A stretch of 64,000 nt of DNA, from the NCBI GenBank assembly GCA_020638795.1, contig JACKHW010000002.1:620001-684000 (forward strand), in the 5' to 3' direction. Both the position numbers and the translations under genes were made by a program. The notes beneath the pieces are model-generated. The model was not told where the DNA came from, ran no database searches, and was given only the letters and a program-made list of their open reading frames with translations. The stretch is from Planctomycetota bacterium. GTDB taxonomy: Bacteria; Planctomycetota; UBA1135; GCA-002748355. The first letter of the stretch is position 1; every line of letters starts with the position of its first letter. This document shows positions 57,098-64,000 of the stretch, one piece after another.

Positions 57098-58894
57098 ATG
57101 TCCCGGGCTTGGTATCATCCGCGCATGGACAGAGGTGCAGCGAAGTCTGACGGTGATCGAAGCGGTGCGGCGATGGGTTCGGTGAGTGCGAACGATGCCG
57201 CGATTCTCGAGGCGTTCGAAGAAGCGCCCGCACCGTTGCTGCCCTTGCTGCACGCCTTCCACGATCGCGACGGCTATCTCTCCGAAACCTCGATTCGCGT
57301 CGTCGCGGACGCGCTGCGCATCCCACTCGCGGATCTCTACGGGACGGTGACGTTCTACGACCATTTCGCGCGTTTCCCTCCCGGAAAGTCGGCGCCGCGC
57401 GTTTGCAACGGTCCCGTCTGCATGTTGAATGGCGCGCCAGCAATCCTCGATGCGATGCGCAAGGACGGTGCGACGCCGATGCCGTGCGCGGGTCGCTGTG
57501 ACGATCCGTGTCCGGTCATCCTCGGTGACGACGTCGTCGTCGGCACGAGTGCGACGACGCTCGAGAACCGACCGACGTCGCTTCCGATCCCGAATCCCGG
57601 CGGTATCGAAGAGTGCCTCTTTCACGCGATTCGCGATCCGCAGCGCAAGACGCTCGACGGCTATCTCGCGACCGGTGGGATGACGGCGCTCGAACGTGCC
57701 GCGCAGCTGGGTACGGATGCGCTTCTCGAGACCATCACGGACAGCAAGCTCGCGGGGCGCGGTGGCGCGGGCTTCCCGACTGGCGTCAAGATGCGCGCGG
57801 TGCGGGACGCTGCGTGTGAGGTCTTGCGCACGACGAAGTACGGGGCGCAGAAGTACGTCGTTTGCAACGCGGACGAAGGGGAACCCGGTTGCTTCAAGGA
57901 CCGAGTGCTCATGGATCACGATCCGTTCGCGCTGATCGAGGGCATGGCGATCGCCGCGCTCGCGACTGGCGCGACGATCGGGTTCATCTACTTGCGCTAC
58001 GAGTATCCGCAGACACTGCGGGTGCTCGAGGACGCGATCGCTGCGTGTGCGGCGCGCGGCTTCCTCGGCAGCGACGTGACAGGGAGTGGCCAAGCATTCC
58101 ATCTCCACGTGCGTCGCGGCGCAGGTGCGTACATCTGTGGAGAAGAGACTTCGCTGCTGAACAGCCTCGAGGGCAAGCATCCGTTCCCGCGAAACAAGCC
58201 TCCGTTCCCGACGACGCACGGCTTCGACGGCATGCCGACGCTCGTCAACAACGTCGAGACGCTCTGCGCACTGCCGCGGATCGTCGTCGAGGGTGCCGCG
58301 TGGTATCGCGGCCTCGGCCTCGGCGATCATGCAGGGACCAAAATCATCTCGCTCTCGGGCGACGTTGCGAAACCGGGCAACTACGAGGTGCCATTCGGAC
58401 TGCCCCTGAAGACCCTGATCGAGGAGTGGGCCGGCGGTGTTCCGAACGGACGGCGCGTGCAAGCCGTCACGATGGCCGGTCTCTCCGGCGGCTTCCTCGC
58501 TGGCGACGCGCTCGACGTGACGCTCGACGAAGCGAGCGTTCGCAAGCACGGCAGCTTCCTCGGCGCGGGCGGGATCATGGTCTTCGACGACTCGCGCGGC
58601 ATGGTCGAGGTCGCGCGTCAAGCGATGGACTTCTTCGCGCACGAATCGTGCGGCAAGTGCTTCCCGTGCCGCATCGGCACCAAGCGCTTGACCGAGCGAC
58701 TCGAAGGGAGCGCGGGACCCGCCGCCCACGCGGACTTCGTCACCGAGCTCAGGGACATCAGCGAAGTCATGATGTCGACGAGTGCGTGCGGTCTCGGCGT
58801 AGCGGCACCACTCGTCGTGACGAGTTTGTTGCAGCACTTCCCCGACGCCGTCGCGCAGCACGTCACGTCGACGCGTTCGGGCAACGATGTCTGA
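57098..58894 (+). CDS. NuoE-NuoF fusion (diaphorase module; FdsGB/HoxF-like)
   Basis: 598 residues from the ATG at 57098, four bases after GGAGGAG. Residues ~40-150 are a NuoE-like thioredoxin-fold [2Fe-2S] domain with C103-x4-C108 and C130-x3-C134 (CNGPVC; CAGRC). Residues ~190-590 are NuoF-like: FMN/NADH motif GRGGAGFPTGVKMRAV, YVVCNADEGEPGCFKDR, GAGAYICGEETSLLNSLEG and the [4Fe-4S] ligands ESCGKCFPCRIGT with a last Cys in TSACGLG. Such fusions are the diaphorase parts of NAD+-linked formate dehydrogenases and hydrogenases. No catalytic alpha subunit is nearby, so the partner enzyme is unknown. It overlaps the next gene by 8 bp. Confidence 0.88.
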   Translation: MSRAWYHPRMDRGAAKSDGDRSGAAMGSVSANDAAILEAFEEAPAPLLPLLHAFHDRDGYLSETSIRVVADALRIPLADLYGTVTFYDHFARFPPGKSAPRVCNGPVCMLNGAPAILDAMRKDGATPMPCAGRCDDPCPVILGDDVVVGTSATTLENRPTSLPIPNPGGIEECLFHAIRDPQRKTLDGYLATGGMTALERAAQLGTDALLETITDSKLAGRGGAGFPTGVKMRAVRDAACEVLRTTKYGAQKYVVCNADEGEPGCFKDRVLMDHDPFALIEGMAIAALATGATIGFIYLRYEYPQTLRVLEDAIAACAARGFLGSDVTGSGQAFHLHVRRGAGAYICGEETSLLNSLEGKHPFPRNKPPFPTTHGFDGMPTLVNNVETLCALPRIVVEGAAWYRGLGLGDHAGTKIISLSGDVAKPGNYEVPFGLPLKTLIEEWAGGVPNGRRVQAVTMAGLSGGFLAGDALDVTLDEASVRKHGSFLGAGGIMVFDDSRGMVEVARQAMDFFAHESCGKCFPCRIGTKRLTERLEGSAGPAAHADFVTELRDISEVMMSTSACGLGVAAPLVVTSLLQHFPDAVAQHVTSTRSGNDV

Positions 58895-59234
58895 CGGCGT
58901 TCGGGTCGCAGCGCCGTTCTGGTTCGAGTGCCAGGCCGATGGCTGGCAACATTTCGACCCGGAGTCGTGGGGCGCGTGTCGTCGCTGGATCGAAGTACTA
59001 GAAGACCAGAAGGCTGCACGGCAGATCGATCGATACGAGTGCGGACGCGTCCTCGTCTACGACCGCGCGCACGCGCGGGATCGCTTCGGCATGCTGATTG
59101 GATTGACGTTCAGCAACAAGGCGAAGTGGCAGAAGTTCTTCGCCGAGGTGTCGCTGTCGGATGTTGCGACCTTCGAGAAGGCGTGGCGTCGAGCGTTGCG
59201 GGAGGCCGACAACCGGCCAGGAGACGACACATGA
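58887..59234 (+). CDS. Hypothetical protein coupled to the NuoEF fusion
   Basis: 115 residues starting at an ATG 8 bp inside the preceding gene. It is a small Trp- and charge-rich soluble protein (FWFECQADGWQHFDPESWG; FSNKAKWQKFFAEVSLSDVA). I do not recognise the family. Overlaps on both sides (8 bp with NuoEF, ATGA with the phosphatase-like gene) say it is expressed with them. Confidence 0.55.
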   Translation: MSDGVRVAAPFWFECQADGWQHFDPESWGACRRWIEVLEDQKAARQIDRYECGRVLVYDRAHARDRFGMLIGLTFSNKAKWQKFFAEVSLSDVATFEKAWRRALREADNRPGDDT

Positions 59235-59944
59235 GAGACCGAGCAGGTTCGATCCGGGAGATGGTCATGAAGTCGCGATGGTGCTCGGTGTTGTGGATTG
59301 TGGGGGTCTTCGTGCCGTCGCTTCTCGTGTCGGCGGTTGCACTGAACCCGGCGGTGGTTGCACAAGACGCGGCGGCTGGGCCACAACTCGTGGCGGCGGG
59401 TGCACAACGCGCGCAGACCGAATCAAGAACTGCACCAGCGACCTTCTTCCTCGTGCGGCACGCGGACCGTGACGGCAAGAAGGACGCGCTGACCGAAGAC
59501 GGCAACCGTCGTGCGGAGGCGTTGCGGGACTTCCTGCTCAAGCAACGCGTGCGCGCGATCTATTCGACCGACACCAAGCGTACGATGGGCACCGCGCAGC
59601 CGACAGCCGCCGCGGCCAAGCTCGAGATCATCTCGTATCGCCCGCTACCAACGCCACCGAAGGAGTGGTTCGCCGCCATCGCGAAGAAGCACGCGGGCGA
59701 ATCGGTCCTGATCGTCGGTCACTCCAACACGGTCGTGCCTTTCGTGCGCGCGCTCGGCGGGAAGACGGACTTCGAGTTCACCGAGGACGACTATCACCCG
59801 ATGTTCATCGTGTCGTCGGACGGCAACGAGGGCCAAGCCGTGCGCATCAACTACGGAGAAGTGCCGGCGGAGCGCACGCCGGAAAAGCGCGAGACGAGAC
59901 CGGAAGAGCCAGCAGGTCGTCGCAGAGCCGTCGAGCGGAAGTAG
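59231..59944 (+). CDS. Exported histidine-phosphatase-superfamily protein
   Basis: 237 residues with a start at 59231 overlapping the previous stop; an internal ATG at 59267 would begin right before a hydrophobic signal segment (VLWIVGVFVPSLLVSAVAL). The phosphoglycerate-mutase-like motif is FFLVRHADRDGKKDALTEDG, where the RH pair holds the phospho-accepting His, and the second conserved His is in LIVGHSNTVVPF. Length after the signal (about 190) fits small members. Substrate unknown. The C terminus is a charged, probably disordered tail. Confidence 0.75.
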   Translation: MRDRAGSIREMVMKSRWCSVLWIVGVFVPSLLVSAVALNPAVVAQDAAAGPQLVAAGAQRAQTESRTAPATFFLVRHADRDGKKDALTEDGNRRAEALRDFLLKQRVRAIYSTDTKRTMGTAQPTAAAAKLEIISYRPLPTPPKEWFAAIAKKHAGESVLIVGHSNTVVPFVRALGGKTDFEFTEDDYHPMFIVSSDGNEGQAVRINYGEVPAERTPEKRETRPEEPAGRRRAVERK

Positions 59945-59965
59945 CTCGTTGGCAGAAGCCGAGGA

Positions 59966-59990
59966 GCGAAGACTTGGGTGAAGTCCTCGC
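59966..59990. terminator. Hairpin between convergent genes
   Basis: Arms GCGA-A-GACTT and AAGTC-C-TCGC pair over nine base pairs with one A/C mismatch and a GGGTG loop, located between the stops of the phosphatase-like gene and the macro-domain gene. There is no T-run on either side, so it is only a weak bidirectional terminator candidate. Confidence 0.25.
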
Positions 59991-59992
59991 CG

Positions 59993-60622
59993 TCACCAGC
60001 GCTCCATCGCGAATGGCGCCAAAGCCGGGTGCACGGCATCTCGCCAACGCTCGCCCACGATGCTCTCGAATGCCGTGCGCATCTGCAACGCGGCTCGCGA
60101 TGGCTCGAGGCCACCGACTCCGGTTCCCATGCCTGCGAGCGCCACGCTTCGGATCGTTGCGGGATGCTCTGCGCGCCACTGTGCGAGCGCGACGAGTGCT
60201 GCACGAGTCGCCAAGTAGGCCGCGAGGTTCGGGGCTGGTCCGGGGACGCGCATCGTCGGCGCGAAGATCAGATGGTGGCAGCGCGTCGCGCGGTCGATCG
60301 GCATGACGAACGCGCTGCCGACCGGCACTTCGCCGAACCATGCGTCTGCGATGCGCTTCTGCACGGCGCGTTGTGCTCGACCCTCGTGAAAATCGTCGAC
60401 TGCCTTGTCGAAGCCGCCACCCATGTCCCCGAAACTGTTCCCGGGGCAGACGATGGCATCCGTCGATGCATCGAGCAGGTTCCCGCAGACGACCTCGACA
60501 CCGTCCACGCCGCGAAATGCCGTGGCAAGTGCTTCGGCAACGTTGCGATCGCGATCGCCGACGAGGAACCGGACGTTCCATGAGTTGTCACGACTGGCAC
60601 GTTCGAGAACTTGCAAGCGCAT
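59993..60622 (-). CDS. Macro-domain protein
   Basis: 209 residues from the ATG at 60622, which has AGGA 8 nt upstream; alternative ATG at 60655. The macro fold is indicated by VEVVCGNLLDASTDAIVCPG, the ADP-ribose-binding loop GNSFGDMGGGFDKAVDDF and the second loop VALAGMGTGVGGLEPSRAAL. Macro domains bind or hydrolyse ADP-ribose derivatives, acting on modified proteins, nucleic acids or metabolites. No ADP-ribosyltransferase or NAD-consuming toxin is visible nearby. Confidence 0.82.
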   Translation of the reverse strand: MRLQVLERASRDNSWNVRFLVGDRDRNVAEALATAFRGVDGVEVVCGNLLDASTDAIVCPGNSFGDMGGGFDKAVDDFHEGRAQRAVQKRIADAWFGEVPVGSAFVMPIDRATRCHHLIFAPTMRVPGPAPNLAAYLATRAALVALAQWRAEHPATIRSVALAGMGTGVGGLEPSRAALQMRTAFESIVGERWRDAVHPALAPFAMERW

Positions 60623-60699
60623 CCGTCGGATCCTGTTGACGATGACGTGGAACATGTCGCGTGTCGTCAACAGAGTGTACCGCTATGGCAGTGCGGGGG

Positions 60700-61266
60700 T
60701 CAGTCCGACTTGGTGCGGGCATTTTCGAGTTCCGGATCCGGCCACCGGTGGGGGACGCGACGGACCTTCGCGGTCTCGTACCCCTGACGCCGTAGCTCTT
60801 CGACGAGCATCGCGAACTCGCGTTCCGAGATCCTAGGATCGCGCGTCATGATCCACGCGTAGTCGCGGGCGGTCCGCCCGATGATCGTCGTGCGATAGTT
60901 GTCGTCGAGATACGTGATCAGATACTCGAGCTTGAACGGCCACCACCAGGCGAAGCGCATGCCCCACGTGGCCTGCGTCGTCGTGTCGGTCACGTAGCCC
61001 GTCGGGTGCATCGATTCGATCGGTCCGTCGAACCCGCCGTCACGAAACGTGTAGGTCGTCAAGATCTCGCCATCTTCGCCGCGGCGGTAGCTTTCGACGG
61101 CGTTGTAAGCGCTTGCTTCTGACGACGCCGGGATATGTCCGATGACGTACCAATCACCCAGGAAGCGGTCGAGATCGACGGACTGCACGGTCGGCAGTGG
61201 GGGATAGGACGTGCAGCTCGCGGTCAGCGCGAGCAAGAACAGAGCGAAGGCGTAGAGCGGCCGCAT
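60700..61266 (-). CDS. blc: Lipocalin-family outer-membrane lipoprotein
   Basis: 188 residues with a lipoprotein signal (LFLLALTASC). The lipocalin GxW motif is VDLDRFLGDWYVIGHIP, the second conserved region is TTTQATWGMRFAWWWPFKLEY, and the third is RTARDYAWIMTRDPRISERE, like bacterial lipocalin Blc. The family binds hydrophobic ligands such as lysophospholipids at the outer membrane and is often induced in envelope stress. Its gene lies 82 bp after the ATPase gene end on the same strand. Confidence 0.88.
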   Translation of the reverse strand: MRPLYAFALFLLALTASCTSYPPLPTVQSVDLDRFLGDWYVIGHIPASSEASAYNAVESYRRGEDGEILTTYTFRDGGFDGPIESMHPTGYVTDTTTQATWGMRFAWWWPFKLEYLITYLDDNYRTTIIGRTARDYAWIMTRDPRISEREFAMLVEELRRQGYETAKVRRVPHRWPDPELENARTKSD

Positions 61267-61348
61267 GGTGGCACCTGGGCCGACGTATCACCGGGATCAA
61301 GCGAATCGGTCTGGCGGAAAGATGTGTCCAACGCCTTCACCAACATGA

Positions 61349-64000
61349 TCAACGCGATGTCGATCGGCGAGTCGTGCTCCAAGATGGTGCAACTGCTTGC
61401 CAGACCTGTCCCAGAGCGAACGGAACGAGGCTGGCACCGAGCGCGAGTGCCCATCCATCGGCTCTCGGATCGACGAGGCTGAGCACGCGTGCAAGCGGGC
61501 GCACGAACACCGCCACGAACACTAGAAGGCTGCACAGGACGAGTGCACCCCAGATCCATCGATTGCGCGTGACCTCGTTGACGATCCATCCCGATGAAGG
61601 ATTCCGCATCGAGAAGACGTGCCAAAGCTGCGCGAACGCGAGGGTGAGGAAGGCGATCATCGCGGCGCGTTCCGGCGTCGCATCGAGTCGGCCTACGGCG
61701 AAGTGCATGGCGCCGAGTACGACCGCAGCGATCAGCGCGCCGAACGCGAAGATCGCCGTCCAATGATGTCTTGTGAGGAGTGGCTCGCGCGGATCCCGTG
61801 GTGGCTGGAACATCAGTGCTCGACTTCCCTCACAGGCGCCGAGTGCGAGCGCCGGAAAGACGTCTGTGACGAAGTTGAGGAAGAGGATCTGCAACGGCAG
61901 CAGTGGCTGCGGCCCAGCGATGATCGCGCCAGCGGCGACGACGAGAACCTCGCTCACGTTGCACGACATCAGGTAAACGACGAACTTGCGCAGGTTGTCG
62001 AACGTCGTGCGCCCGACTTCGATCGCGACGACGATCGTGCCGAGTTCGTCGTTCTGCAACACGATGTCGGCCGCGTCGCATGCGACTTGGGTTCCGCGGA
62101 GGCCCATCGCCACCCCGATGTCGGCCTTCTCGAGAGCGGGGGCGTCATTGACCCCGTCGCCTGTCATCGCGACCACTGCTCCGCTGCGCTGGTGGAGATC
62201 GATGAGGTCGAGTTTCGCTCTTGGATCGACGCGCGCGAAGACCGAAGCGCTCAGCAAGTCTCGTGTTCGCTCCTCGCTCTCCGTCGCGAAGTTGCCCAGT
62301 TGACGCCCGTCGATGGCAGCGCTCGCGCGTTCGTCCCCTTCGTCGACCAAGCCGACGGCAGAAGCCACGTTCCATGCTGTCGAAGCATGATCGCCGGTGA
62401 CCATGACGACGCGAATGCCAGCGCGGTGGAACTCTTCGATCGCCTTACGTGCGTTCGCGCGTGGGGGATCGAAGAACGCGACGAGGCCGAGCAGCGTGAG
62501 GTCCTCGAACGCGAACGCATCGGGGGTCGCGACTTGGGAGCTCGCGAGGGCGAGGACACGTTCTCCCTTGGCGGCCATCCGCTCTGCGGCCGCGAGCCAT
62601 TCCGAGCGAGCGGCTTCCGTGAGCGCTTCGGGTCGTGCCGCGCCCCGGACGTGCGTGCAACACGGGACGATGGCTTCGGGTGCGCCCTTGACCGCAGCGA
62701 CGTACCTTCTCGCGTCCGAGGCCAGGTTGCCGTTCGTCGTGTGCACTCGAGACGCCGCATCTCGCTGGGTGGCATCGTGCAGAGTTGCCATGCGCTTCGA
62801 CTCGGAGTCGAACGCGATCTCGCGGACCTCGGGCCAAGCTGCGCGTAGCGCTTCGCGCGTGAGACCGGCTTTGTGTCCTGCAATCAGGAGTGCGACTTCG
62901 GTCGGGTCGCCCGCACTTTCGGTCGTGCCGCTCGATATGTCCAGCGAAGCGTTGTTGCAGAGCACCGCAGTTCGCAGCGCGTCGATCAGCTCGGGCACGT
63001 CTCGGGGGCGAACAGCTCGATCGTCGAGCCGAAAGCCACCTACCGTTTCGAGCCCTGTCCCCTCGATCGTGACGCGTCCGCGATCGAGCCGGATCTCGAC
63101 CGCGGTCATGCGGTTCTCGGTCAGTGTGCCCGTCTTGTCGGTGAGGATCGTGGTCGTCGAACCCAGTGTCTCGACAGCGGCAAGCTTCTCGACGAGTGCG
63201 CCGTGCTCCGCCATGCGGCGCATGCCGCGTGCAAGCGCGAGCGTGGCGACGATCGGGAGCCCTTCGGGGATCGTCGCGACGGCGAGCGCGATTGCGATCT
63301 CCAACGCGAACCAGGCTTCGCGACCGCCTGCGATGAAGAGGATCGCGATCACGACAGCGATTCCGCAGGTCACGAAGACGAGCGTTCGCGCGAGGCGGGC
63401 AAGGCGCGTTTCGAGGGGCGTGACGCTCGCTTCGGCAGTCTCGACGAGTGACGAAATCGTTCCGAGTTCGGTGTTCATCCCGGTGGCGACGACAACGGCC
63501 TCGGCAGAACCGCGCGTGATCGCCGTGCCCTTGAAGAGCATCGACGTGCGATCGGCGAGCAGCGACTCCACGTCGACCGGATCCGGGGTTTTCGACACCG
63601 GTAGCGATTCGCCGGTCAACGTCGACTCGTCGACCATGAGGCGCGATGCCTCGAGCAGTCTCACGTCGGCAGTCAGCACATCGCCCGCGTCGAGGATGAT
63701 GATGTCGCCCGGCACCAGGTCTTCGGCGGGGATCGACCTCACATGCCCCTCACGCCGCGCGACGGTCTCTTGGCGGCCAAGTTCTCGCAGGGCTTCCATC
63801 GAACGGAGCGCCCGATGCTCGGTCCAGAACCCGATGGCCGCGTTGATCACGATCACCACGATGATCGCTGCCGACTCGATGTGTTCTCCGAACGCGAGAG
63901 CGAGCACGGCAGCGACAACGAGCAGCCACGTGATCGGACTGGCGAACTGATCGCGCAGGATCAACCACGAGCTGCGTCGCGCCGCGACTTGCAGCGCGTT
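61349..64000 (-). CDS. P2-type cation-transporting ATPase (Ca2+-ATPase-like), N terminus cut by window edge
   Basis: At least 883 residues; the frame continues through the right edge (NALQVAARRSSWLILRDQFA), so the first ~50 residues are missing. P-ATPase motifs are complete: actuator LTGESLPVSK, M4 TIPEGLPIVATLALARG with the PEGLP signature of P2 pumps, phosphorylation site DKTGTLTEN, the hinge TGDGVNDAPALEKADIGVAMG and MVTGDHASTAWNVA. M6 has FLNFVTDVFPALALG, whose N..TD fits the P2A/Ca2+ type. The pumped ion is most likely Ca2+ but Mg2+ or Mn2+ cannot be excluded. The TTG at 63964 is not a true start. Confidence 0.9.
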   Translation of the reverse strand, partial: NALQVAARRSSWLILRDQFASPITWLLVVAAVLALAFGEHIESAAIIVVIVINAAIGFWTEHRALRSMEALRELGRQETVARREGHVRSIPAEDLVPGDIIILDAGDVLTADVRLLEASRLMVDESTLTGESLPVSKTPDPVDVESLLADRTSMLFKGTAITRGSAEAVVVATGMNTELGTISSLVETAEASVTPLETRLARLARTLVFVTCGIAVVIAILFIAGGREAWFALEIAIALAVATIPEGLPIVATLALARGMRRMAEHGALVEKLAAVETLGSTTTILTDKTGTLTENRMTAVEIRLDRGRVTIEGTGLETVGGFRLDDRAVRPRDVPELIDALRTAVLCNNASLDISSGTTESAGDPTEVALLIAGHKAGLTREALRAAWPEVREIAFDSESKRMATLHDATQRDAASRVHTTNGNLASDARRYVAAVKGAPEAIVPCCTHVRGAARPEALTEAARSEWLAAAERMAAKGERVLALASSQVATPDAFAFEDLTLLGLVAFFDPPRANARKAIEEFHRAGIRVVMVTGDHASTAWNVASAVGLVDEGDERASAAIDGRQLGNFATESEERTRDLLSASVFARVDPRAKLDLIDLHQRSGAVVAMTGDGVNDAPALEKADIGVAMGLRGTQVACDAADIVLQNDELGTIVVAIEVGRTTFDNLRKFVVYLMSCNVSEVLVVAAGAIIAGPQPLLPLQILFLNFVTDVFPALALGACEGSRALMFQPPRDPREPLLTRHHWTAIFAFGALIAAVVLGAMHFAVGRLDATPERAAMIAFLTLAFAQLWHVFSMRNPSSGWIVNEVTRNRWIWGALVLCSLLVFVAVFVRPLARVLSLVDPRADGWALALGASLVPFALGQVWQAVAPSWSTTRRSTSR

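Noticed and set aside
57017..58861. 614-codon minus-strand ORF opposite the NuoEF fusion
   Set aside because: Antisense shadow; no domain, composition typical of reversed high-GC coding sequence.

Overview
The window is high-GC bacterial chromosome, fully packed with protein genes; I see no rRNA, tRNA, phage, insertion sequence or CRISPR array. The gene content suggests a member of the Planctomycetota. The evidence is three ECF-type sigma factors each beside a Hanks-type Ser/Thr kinase (one with WD40 repeats, one with an FGE/SUMF1-like domain), large secreted LamG/FG-GAP proteins, an ASPIC/UnbV lipoprotein, a sulfatase and multihaem c-type cytochromes. This assignment is inference from gene families, not a phylogenetic result.

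Layout. 1-2.5 kb: a truncated carboxypeptidase-regulatory-like protein coupled to a succinylglutamate desuccinylase/aspartoacylase-family enzyme. 2.5-9.9 kb (minus strand): a tight run boxC-boxB-[2Fe-2S] ferredoxin-sulfatase-hutG-mgtE. 10.0-17.8 kb (plus strand): boxR, divergent from boxC, then a dihaem cytochrome c/EB_dh-like protein, a small possibly frameshifted lipoprotein, a pentahaem cytochrome, RidA, an M1 metallopeptidase and an SGNH hydrolase; several of these overlap as ATGA. 17.8-24.8 kb (minus): pntA-pntB-monomeric NADP isocitrate dehydrogenase-FG-GAP/ASPIC lipoprotein, with a decayed universal-stress-protein gene at the end. 25.0-28.6 kb (minus): nonahaem cytochrome, secreted lectin-like protein and an L-rhamnose mutarotase-like gene. 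29.0-53.8 kb: the three ECF/kinase pairs, interspersed with hutF, ppc and pruA. A 38-bp-period repeat array lies between hutF and a divergent secreted protein gene. 54.0-64.0 kb: fur-katG, a NuoE-NuoF fusion, small hypothetical and phosphatase-like genes, a macro-domain protein, a lipocalin, and a P-type cation ATPase cut by the right edge.

How the genes work together. BoxB/BoxC/BoxR indicate aerobic benzoyl-CoA epoxidation, but boxA and a benzoate-CoA ligase are not in the window. PntAB and NADP-IDH form an NADPH-centred operon. HutF and HutG are consecutive histidine-degradation steps but lie 27 kb apart; PruA also yields glutamate. Fur next to KatG suggests a peroxide response.

The most interesting pattern is a recurring neighbourhood: a secreted protein with a common C-terminal module, an ECF sigma gene, and a Hanks kinase gene. 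It occurs three times (around 26-31, 34-41 and 47-54 kb) with three different kinase sensor architectures and may be a family of sigma/kinase signalling cassettes controlling surface proteins.
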